A stretch of 64,000 bases of DNA from Puccinellia tenuiflora (taxonomy: Eukaryota; Streptophyta; Magnoliopsida; Poales; Poaceae). The notes beneath the pieces are model-generated. The model did no database searches. It had not been told where the DNA came from and saw only the letters and a list, made by a program, of their open reading frames with translations. Where the stretch lies: the NCBI GenBank assembly GCA_012064385.1, contig QRDG01000526.1, forward strand, positions 338,667-402,666, in the 5' to 3' direction. Made by a program: the position numbers and the translations under genes. Shown piece after piece: positions 55,924-64,000 of this stretch. Position 1 is the first letter of the stretch. Each line of letters starts with the position of its first letter.

Positions 55924-56965
55924 ATGGTGGCCTCCAAGGAAGAGTGGGCGAAGTCGAAGGTCTCCGTGGCGACACTCGAGGAGTGGGCAGCCACGGGCGC
56001 GCTACCGGACACATCGTTGGGCGCATGGTGGGCCGCCGCCGGCAACGAGCAGCCGCAGACCCGGGAGGGGGGAGTTCGTGATGTTTACGAGCTTCCTCGA
56101 TTGGGGGCTTGCGTTTCCGTCGTCGGAATTCTTCCGGCGATTTTTGGCCTTCTACGGCATCCAGGTACACGACCTGACGCCGAGCTCCATTCTCCACCTC
56201 TCCTGCTTCGTGACTCTCTGCAAGGCCTTCCTCGGGTGTCCCCCTTTCTTCCCCCTCTGGCTTCAAATCTTCCACGGGAAGCTGGGGAACAAACAGGCGG
56301 TGATGCCCTGCGACGGCCTCAACTTCCAAGTGCGGGCCGGCTTGTGGTACCCGTATCTCCTTCTCCCGAAGAAGGTAAACCTATGGAGGAAGGGGAGCTT
56401 CTACATACGCGAAGCCACCCCATCTGGCGAGGTGGCAATCCCTCCCTACTCGGCCAGAGGAAGCCACCCTCGCAATCTGCAAGAGCTGCCCACCGCCACA
56501 GATCATCCGACCGTCTAGTTGCTTCAGGCGCGACTCGCTAAGTTGATGGAGGATGGGCTGACCGGCTTGGGCTTGGTGTCGATCTTCGTCAGGCGATGGA
56601 TCGCCCCTCTTCAACGACGCCTTCCCTGATGCACGAATACATAGGGGTCGAGGACCCCTCACGGCTGAACCGATTCACCTGGTCGGTTGAGGACTTTATC
56701 GCCCAGATCGGGAGGTTGACCGGGCACATCTTGGAGGATAAGAACGTCCCGAGCCTGGCGGCATACAGATCCACCAACCCAGATCCCACGGTAAGTCGAC
56801 TCATCAAGCTTGTCTTCTTTATATTTTGTCTCCTTTCAGACTTCAACTCGTCGTGATGCGCAGACCTTTTGGCACTTGGTGGGGTTGCCTCCGATCCGGG
56901 AGGACGCGCCCCAGCACCCGGCCGGGTCACAGGACGTCGATGACGGCGACTCGTCTGAGTCGTAG
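55924..56965 (+). pseudogene. antisense ORF (PF04195-type) of the Gypsy element, spliced, frameshifted
   Basis: ATG at 55924 (MVASKEEWAKSKVSVATLEE). A frameshift in the G-run near 56070 leads into FLDWGLAFPSSEFFRRFLAF and SSILHLSCFVTLCKAFLG, the 'putative gypsy type transposon' pattern. A stop follows at about 56519; then LMEDGLTGLGLVSIFVRRWI and, in another frame, EYIGVEDPSRLNRFTWSVED. A clean intron follows: donor GTAAGT at 56791, acceptor TTTCAG ending 56839, in phase, then a short exon ending in an acidic tail and TAG at 56963-56965. Function unknown. It runs opposite to the LTR orientation. Confidence 0.7.
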
Positions 56966-57039
56966 TCCACAGGTACGGACACTCCTCCTGAGCCCCGCGC
57001 GGGTGGCGTCTCGTCGAGTCGAGCCGGCGTCGGGAGGGC

Positions 57040-60000
57040 TGTAGCGCCCCGACCCCAGAACTATACAGTGGAACGTTGTGTAACCGGTCATGCTACACAA
57101 TTGAGGGTTACTTGGTTTACCAATCCCAGGCCAAAACTCATTGGCAGGTGTGCTCGGAATGGATCATCGGCACACAACACCTCAATCATGCCATAAGCTC
57201 AGACATCGCTTCCATGTATAGTAAAGAGATCAAGACTTGTGGAACAACTGGCACATTGTATGACTCTACGACACAAAATCATATAGCAACTCATATAATG
57301 AGAAGAATACAAATATTACACATCAAAAGGTCACAGACCATCAATTCATCAAGCGGAAACGGGTAGTGTTGTCTAACAACAAGAAGCAAATATATGGCCT
57401 AAGAGGCCTACAATAAACATCACCCAAGCCAGCTTGTTCCATGGTCCCAAGCTGCCACCTGGGAACCCCGAACTATTCGTCGATGTCCACGAAGAAACCA
57501 CCTAGCTGCTCGGTGTCGTCCGCCTCTGAAATACAAGTATAAAGGCAGCAAAGAGAGACTGAGTACGACGTACTCGCAAGTTTGTAGGGCGATATAGGCC
57601 CGATGCTAACGGAGGCTCTAAAGCTGTATGTAGTTGTTTTTGCATAAAGCTAGATTTTCATTTGAAAGATATAAAAGACACAAGGCATCGTCTATTCAGA
57701 ATAATTTTCATAAAAGGGGTAAGAGAGTAAACTTTTCATCTTCGGTCCTCGGCGGACCTACTTGTAGCCAAACCACTCATCTCCACCAAAGGCACTCCCT
57801 CGAATCACCCTCGAGGAAATGAACCTTTACACTCATGTTGATTAATGCAACCTTTAGCTGCCATATCAATTAGGTTAAGGTTATCTATGAGCTAATCCGC
57901 CTTTCCCAAGAGTTTGTCCATAACCGTGGACACGGCTTTCGAAAAAATTTACCCTGCAGGGGTGTACTATTTTACCCATTGGTACCGTCCGGCTCACCTG
58001 ATTGGCCCTCTTCCGGGGAAGGCCGGCAAGCGGGCGCGGTTAAACCTTTACCTCGCGTGAGACTATCCAAGAGTCATCTGTGGCCACAGGGCAAGTTTAC
58101 CCAGCCTATTTCAGCCCCTGCCCCATCGCCACGTCCTAAACACAAATCCTCATCAACATCATCTTTTCAACTCATCCGCAAATGGAAAACCAAACTAGAG
58201 GACCCTTGGATATGCCCACACAAGTTATTCAGTTAGTAAGGCGCCCATACACCTACCAATGGCAGCACGCTCGGTTATTGGTTCTAGCTAAAAGCACTTT
58301 CATCCTAGGCGACAAGAAGGAGGCAAAACACCATCCCCGATGGCAACTCATCCAAGCCTTTTAGCAAATTAATTATCCACCACAAGTAACCATCATGTCC
58401 GAACATTCCACCACCATTCATAATAAGGGAAATAAATTCACCGGACAACAATATATCATTTGACTAAGCATGGCTAAGCATATCTAAGAATATGTAACCA
58501 CAATTATATCTTTGTCTCCGGCCAACACATCAAACCTAGGGTTTATAGGAGGGGAAGCATGTGATGGTTCAGGGGATAAACATGCATTCATAGGATACTC
58601 TAATCTTGATCAAAGAGACATTTGAATCACATGCAATATTATAGTGGATAAAATAAGTTTGTAAAACAATTGGATGCTAGATGCCAAGAAGGTTAGGTTA
58701 TCTCTTGCCTTGCTGCCGGGGCGTGTAGTACGGCTCGTCGGGGTAGATAGGGAACCCCTCAACTCCGGAATCTATCGATACCCAAAAGAGAATACGAAGA
58801 ACACATAAATCACACGAACACAAGGTGCAATGCGCAATCACATGATGACATGTCAAATTGATGCAAAGATACCATCATATAATATTTAAATGCAAAATTA
58901 AATGGGGAGCCAAATAATTAGTGCAATTATTTGGAACCAACCCCATATTTATCTTAGTGACCACATTCCTTATAAATTATTCAATTATTAGAGAAGTGGC
59001 TCAAATATGCATGAACCTGACATGAAGGGATAGGGTTTGTTCTTCCGATCATTTTGGTACCTTATTTGTAATTTTCCGAGTACCGAGGAATAAATAGTGA
59101 ATTAAATAATTAATTGTATTTAATTCTTTAATCAAATTATGAATAACATCAAATAAAGATTTGTGATCATGATGTAAGATTAGCATGGTTTGATTGCATT
59201 TCAAATGTTGGTCACAGTGATGTTTCATTCATAATTTTTGGATTAATATTTAATAAGTTATGATTTTTCCAATTTGGGCATTATTCAACCCCTTTTTGGA
59301 ATTCTTAATAAATAGCAAAAATATAAACTCAAAAGATGATTTTAAAGATTCTATCTTGTAGGGTTTGTTTTTCTGATCAAATTGAAATTTGATTTGTCGA
59401 AATTGGAGCATTTTTCAAATAGTTATGAATTGTTTTACATTTATTTCAGCTCCAAAAGAAAAAGCAAAAGCCAGTGAGGCCGGCCTCCAAACCGGCCAGG
59501 CCGGGAGAAAGGCCGGGCAGGTGGCCGAAGTGTCCGGCCCAGAGCCGGCCCAGGCCGGGCAGATGGCCGGGTGGGTTCCAGAAGCGGCCGGCCTCGTGTC
59601 GGCCCAGGCTGGGCAGGCAGGCCGGGCACCTGCCCGAAGGCTCCGGCCTCAGGCCGGCCCAGGCGACGGCCAGGCCGGGCAGGCAGAGCACGGCAGCACC
59701 AGTGGCGACCGGACGGCAAACGGCGGCGAGGGGGAGAGAAGGGAAGCGGGGAGGAGGGAAAAGAGACGCGGGCCTCACCAGGGAGTAGCTGGCGTGATAG
59801 TAGCGGCCGGGGACGACCACCGCGGCTGGATTCCGGCGAGGATGGGATCGGCGGTGGCGGACGGACGCGCACGGACGAGCACGATTTGCTCGGCCCCGAG
59901 CCTCCCAGCTAGCGCGAGTCGGTGGAGGAGGTAGAGGACGATGTGGAGGAGGAGCAGGTGCGCGTCGATCTGCACGGGGCGCACCTAATCGTCGTCGATG

Positions 60001-60881
60001 GCCGGAGGCGAGCGGCGGAAAGGAGAAGCTCAGGGAGGAGGAGAGAAGGCGAGACGAGGGGGAGCAGAGGGGGCAAATGGACAGGGGGCAGGTGGGGGAG
60101 CTCGTCCACCAGCAGGGCACGGCCAGGAGAGGGTGGGCGGCGGCATGGGCGCAGCCAGCTCGGCGACATGGCGCCAGTGCCGCCGGCACTGTGGAGGAGA
60201 GAGAGAGAGGAAAGGAAACTCGCGAAAAACCCCCTGGAATCTTTTAAACAAATTGCAAACAAGTCCAACAGCAGGTTTTAACCAGTTAAATAAGGCACCA
60301 GGACATTTTTATAAAATGTGCAAAAATTCATATAGGCTCCATTTAACCTATAGAAGCTCCACAAAAATTGGTGAGGCAAAATAAAATGTTTTGCACCACA
60401 TTTGTTCTTAGGATTTAGTTATAGTCATTTTTGATAATTTCCAAAATAGATTTGTTTGGAGCATTTAGGTATTTCAATAAATTATGAAAATATTTATGGG
60501 AGCTCATGTTATAATACTGAAGCACCCCACAATTTTATTTTGTATTTTCGGAATGTTTAACTTGGTTCCAAGAATAGGAATTGGATTAAGCCAATTTGAA
60601 TTCTCATATTTACTTCTTAATTTGACAAAGTTTGGAAATTGAGAATTGGTTTCAAAAAGTGAAATTGGAACTTCCTAAACCATTTGGAAGTTCATTTAGT
60701 TGTTGACAAGTTGAGCAATTGTGTTGGTTTGGATGTTTGGGGAAGTTTTGCTTCCCCATTTGGTTACTTGCATATGTGGTTAGTTACGAATGATAATTTC
60801 ATATGCATGCCATGATGCAACAAAGGATGCAAAAGTGGAAAAATTCTTCGTATTTTTCATTACCAAGCTAGGGCTGTTACA
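57040..60881 (-). repeat. 3' LTR of the Tekay-type element (3.84 kb)
   Basis: On minus it starts TGTAACAGCCCTAGCTTGG (60881) and ends GGGGCGCTACA (57040). Very long LTRs with these ends are typical for the Tekay lineage. A GC-rich region 59450-60230 holds an imperfect array around GGCCGGGCAGG/CCGGCCCAGGCCGGG (59474-59690); long open frames on both strands there are compositional. No gene within. Confidence 0.8.
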
Positions 60882-60899
60882 ATTCTCCCCCCCTTACAG
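60882..60899 (-). other. polypurine tract of the Tekay-type element
   Basis: On minus TGTAAGGGGGGGAGAAT directly precedes the LTR start TGTAACAG. An uninterrupted run of seven G next to the LTR is as expected. Confidence 0.8.
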
Positions 60900-60917
60900 G
60901 AATCTCGTCCCGAGATT

Positions 60918-63900
60918 CTAGGCTTGAGTGAAGAAGGTGGGGTATTCCTGACGAAGACTAGTTTCTCGCTCCCAAGTGGCTTCTTCTTCGGAATGGTTAG
61001 ACCATTGGATTTTGAGGAACTTGATGGTCTTGTTGCGGGTTTTCCTCTCCGCTTCATCCAAGATGCGGATAGGATGCTCGCGATAGGTTAAATCCTCTTG
61101 AATGTCCAACACCTCATGATCAACCCCACGGATTGGATCCTTGAAGCAACGACGGAGTTGGGAGACATGGAAAACATCATGGACCTCCGGAAAGTTGGTG
61201 GGCAACTCGAGTTGATATGAGAGATCTCCTCGCTTGGCTAGGACGGTGAAAGGGCCAACATAGCGAGGTGCCAATTTGCCCTTGATTCCGAAGCGACGAA
61301 CGCCTCGGAGAGGAGAAACTCGAAGATAGGCCTTGTCACCAATTTCATAGTGGACCTCTTGATGGTGCTTGTCATAGTAGCTTTTCTGCCGGGATTGAGC
61401 AGCCTTGAGATTTTCCCGAATGATACGGACTTTCTCCTCGGCTTCATTGATCACATCCGGACCGAAGAGTGGCCTCTCTCCGGTTTTAGACCAATTTAGA
61501 GGAGTCCGGCATTTCCTCCCATAAAGAACCTCAAAGGGAGCCATTGCAAACTGGCTTGATAGCTATTGTTGTAGGAGAACTCGGCGATAGGGAGGTACTT
61601 TTCCCAACCCTTGCCGAAGGAGATGACACATGCTCGAAGCATGTCCTCAAGAACTTGCTTTACTCTTTCTGTTTGACCGTCGGTTTGAGGATGATAGGCG
61701 GTGCTGAAGTTGAGACGGGTTCCGAGAGCCTTTTGGAAGCTTTGCCAAAATTTGGACACAAACAGGCTTCCACGGTCTGAAATGATCCTCAAGGGAACCC
61801 CGTGCAAGGGAACAATCCGGGCCATATATAGCTCCGCCAATTTAACGGAGTTGATATCCTCCCGAACCGGAAGGAAATGGGCGACTTTGGATAAGCGGTC
61901 AATAACTACCCAAATGGCATTGTTACCCGTTTGTGATCTTGGAAAGCCGGTGATGAAATCCATTCCAACTTCATCCCACTTCCACTCGGGAATGGCTATG
62001 GGGCGAAGGGTACCAGCTGGCCTTTGATGTTCAGCCTTCACTCGGCGACAGACGTCGCATTCAGCAACATACTCGGCGATCTCGCGCTTCATGCAAGACC
62101 ACCAGAATTGAGGGCGAAGATCTTGGTACATTTTTGTGCTACCCGGGTGAATAGAGATGGGTGACTCATGAGCTTCGGAGAGGATCAACTCTTTTGTGTT
62201 CCCACTCTTGGGCACCACTAGACGGTCACCGAAATAGACAACACCATTGTCATCAACCGAGAAACAATTTGCCTTCCCACTAGCTATCTTCTCCTTGATC
62301 TGGAGGATTTCAGCATCATTTTGCTGGGCGGCCTTGATATCATCCTCGAGGGTGGATTTGATCTCGAGGTTAGCTAGATATCCGGACGGAACAATCTCCA
62401 GATTTAACCGAGCAAATTCCTCGTGGAGAGCCGGTTGTGCCTTTTCAACCATCACGGTATTACAATAGGCCTTGCGACTCAAAGCGTCGGCCACGACATT
62501 TGCCTTGCCGGGTTGATAGTTGAGAGTCACATCATAGTCTTTAATCAATTCCAGCCATCTCCTCTGCCTCAAGTTCAGATCCGGCTGGGTGAAGAGGTAT
62601 TTTAGGCTTTGATGGTCGGAGTAGATCTCGCAACGGTTGCCCAACAAGTAGGGCCTCCATTGTTTCAGAGCATGAACCACGGCAGCAAGCTCCAAATCAT
62701 GAGTTGGATAATTTTGCTCATGTGGCTTGAGTTGACGGGAAGCATAGGCGACAACATGACCCTCTTGCATCAACACACAGCCCAAACCCTGGAGTGATGC
62801 ATCACAATAGACGACAAAGTCCTTGTCGGTGTCGGGAAGGACAAGCACCGGAGTGGTGGTGAGCTTGACCTTGAGGGTTTGGAAACTTTCTTCAGCCTTG
62901 TCTGACCACACAAATTGTTTGTTCTTCTTGAGGAGGTCAGTCAATGCTTTGGCTATTTTGGAAAAACCCTCGATGAATCGGCGGTAATAACCCGCCAACC
63001 CAAGGAAGCTTCGGATATCTTTGACGGACTTGGGAGTTGGCCAATCCAGGATTGCCTGGATCTTGTCAGGTATCACCGCTACTCCAGCAGCTGACACCAC
63101 GTGACCGAGAAAAATGAGCTCCTTTAGCCAAAACTCACACTTGGAGAACTTGGCATAGAGGCGGTGATCTCGAAGCTTGGTCAAGACTAGTCGAAGATGC
63201 TCAGCATGTTCTTCGGTTTTGGAATAGACAAGGATGTCATCGATGTAAATGATGACAAACTTGTCGAGGTACTCGTGGAAGATGGAGTTCATCAGCCTCA
63301 TGAATGTAGCCGGAGCATTGGTGAGGCCGAAGGACATGACGGTGTACTCATACAACTCATAGCGGGTAGTGAAAGCCGTCTTCGGAATATCCTCCATTCG
63401 GATTTTAATCTGATGGTAGCCCGACCTCAGATCCATCTTGGAGAATACCGTTGCACCAGCTAGTTGATCGAACAAGTCGGTTATTCGGGGAATTGGATAC
63501 TTGTTCTTGATGGTCACCGCATTCAGAGGGCGGTAATCAACAACCAGACGAGGAACATTTGTATCCCTCTTCTTGACAAAGATGACCGGGCAGCCCCAAG
63601 GTGAGCTACTCGGCCGGATGAATTCCTTTTCTAGCATCTCATCAAGTTGCTTCTTTAATTCGGTTAACTCTTCTGTTGGCATTCGGTAGGGCCTCTTGGA
63701 AATTGGGTCGGTTCCCGGAACCAACTCAATCACAAACTCCACGCTGCGATCAGGTGGCATACCGGGCAATTCCTCCGGGAAAACATCGGGGAAATCGCAC
63801 ACCACCGCAACTTCATACATTTCTGGCGGCGTGGTTCCTTCCAGGAAACATAATCTGATCTCCGGTGAGAGTGGAGTGGCAGCGGAGGGAATTGCGGACG

Positions 63901-64000
63901 AGGGTGACCAATAACTCACCAGCCCGACAGTTGGGTGGATCACGGTGACAGACTTGGCAGCACAGTCCAGGTTGGCCTGATATTTGACTAGCCAATCCAT
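60918..64000 (-). pseudogene. Tekay chromovirus pol: RT, RNase H, integrase, chromodomain; one frameshift; partial
   Basis: Frame open from the window edge (64000) to 61496; the first Met is internal (GMDWLVKYQ in relatives), so protease and gag lie outside. RT: LRSGYHQIKI and catalytic YIDD in VIIYIDDILVYS. RNase H: VVYCDASLQGLGCVLMQ, HDLELAAVVHAL, EIYSDHQSLKYL. Integrase: zinc-binding HESPISIHPG...CDVCRRVK; catalytic Asp in GMDFITGF, Asp in ISDRGSLF, Glu in GQTERV. At about 61547 one base is missing (TTGCAATGG), so the frame breaks just after NNSYQAS. It continues as 61544-60918: APFEVLYGRKCRTPL, the GPF(T)V module, then the chromodomain YREHPIRILDEAER and IQWSNHSEEEATWERE, ending at 60918. 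Known role of the chromodomain: targeting of integration to marked chromatin. Confidence 0.9.

Larger units (their letters stand above)
41231..57039 (-). mobile_element. Gypsy element with antisense ORF, split by two later insertions; right end not in window
   Basis: Own sequence: 41231-42311 and 55775-57039. It begins with an LTR (41231 to about 41774) next to a polypurine tract readable on minus (AACTCGGGGGCTAATAA), so orientation is minus. On the plus strand a PF04195-type antisense ORF follows (55924-56965). A Sabrina-like element (42312-55774) and a Tekay chromovirus (57040 onward) interrupt it. No gag or pol of this element is in the window; they may lie beyond the Tekay insertion. Confidence 0.65.
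57040..64000 (-). mobile_element. Tekay-type chromovirus (Ty3/Gypsy), 3' LTR and most of pol; continues beyond window
   Basis: The 3' LTR (57040-60881), polypurine tract and pol are contiguous on minus. Pol contains RT, RNase H, integrase and a C-terminal chromodomain, the definition of a chromovirus. TSD candidate AGGGC at 57035-57039 cannot be paired because the other end is outside. It inserted in the antisense-ORF Gypsy element. Confidence 0.85.

Noticed and set aside
59389..60384. Several ORFs of 100-250 aa on both strands
   Set aside because: Inside the Tekay LTR, compositional, overlapping on both strands, no recognisable domain.
1..64000. rRNA, tRNA, CRISPR arrays, bacterial operons
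   Set aside because: None recognised by eye; the tandem arrays found have no CRISPR-like spacers, and all coding signals are plant or plant-transposon type.

Overview
The window is plant nuclear DNA from a large, repeat-filled grass genome, most probably a Triticeae species (wheat, Aegilops, barley or rye). The reasons are a BARE/WIS/Angela-type Copia LTR at 40001, an Athila-lineage (Sabrina-like) element, a Tekay chromovirus with a 3.8-kb LTR, CACTA elements with 'GTCCCGGTT' subterminal repeats, Stowaway MITEs, and only one credible host gene. Species and chromosome cannot be told from the sequence alone.

Layout. 1-1460: two LTR fragments. 2301-3602 (minus): an intact intronless TAXI/EDGP-type aspartic-protease-like gene, the only likely host gene. 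4155-7907: a CACTA (Ptta/En-Spm) element with an eight-exon transposase-like gene; its right end lies in an old LINE relic (7911-9600) that also received a Stowaway MITE and a Mutator-like element. 10063-11508: a hAT remnant containing a Mutator-like MITE. 11471-35684: a four-level nest. A LINE whose 5' part is inverted (twin-priming structure) was hit by a Helitron (14474-35626). The Helitron was hit by a Tat-type Gypsy element (17059-35523, TSD GGTGG). One LTR of that element was hit by an 11.4-kb CACTA (17496-28876). 35685-40000: promoter-like DNA, three MITEs and sequence in which I see no gene. 40001-64000: a second nest. A Copia Angela-type LTR holds a Gypsy element with an antisense ORF (41231-57039). 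That element holds a Sabrina-like element (42312-55774, TSD GTGAG), which holds an unusual insertion made of inverted LTR sequence (44968-52557), which holds a solo LTR (48102-51239, TSD TTGTT). A Tekay chromovirus (57040 to beyond 64000) also sits in the Gypsy element.

How parts work together. The 11.4-kb CACTA carries three minus-strand genes: a small coiled-coil/membrane protein, a TNP2 transposase (broken), and a TNP1-like protein with a C-terminal Ulp1-type cysteine-protease domain (two nonsense codons). The Tat-type element keeps LTRs, primer site, polypurine tract, gag and an antisense ORF but no pol, so it would depend on enzymes from elsewhere. The Tekay element has RT, RNase H, integrase and chromodomain but a 1-nt frameshift between the integrase core and its C-terminal part.

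Most notable: (i) an insertion bounded on both sides by the same LTR 3' end in inverted orientation, at a target where the interrupted protease frame closes exactly after removing one 5-bp duplication; (ii) the LINE inversion, whose two arms meet in LINE coordinates once the 21-kb Helitron insertion is removed; (iii) a Helitron with two tandem 5' ends; (iv) a three-exon membrane-protein gene in the CACTA. Exon boundaries were placed by eye from GT-AG signals and reading frame; family names rest on recognised motifs, not on searches.
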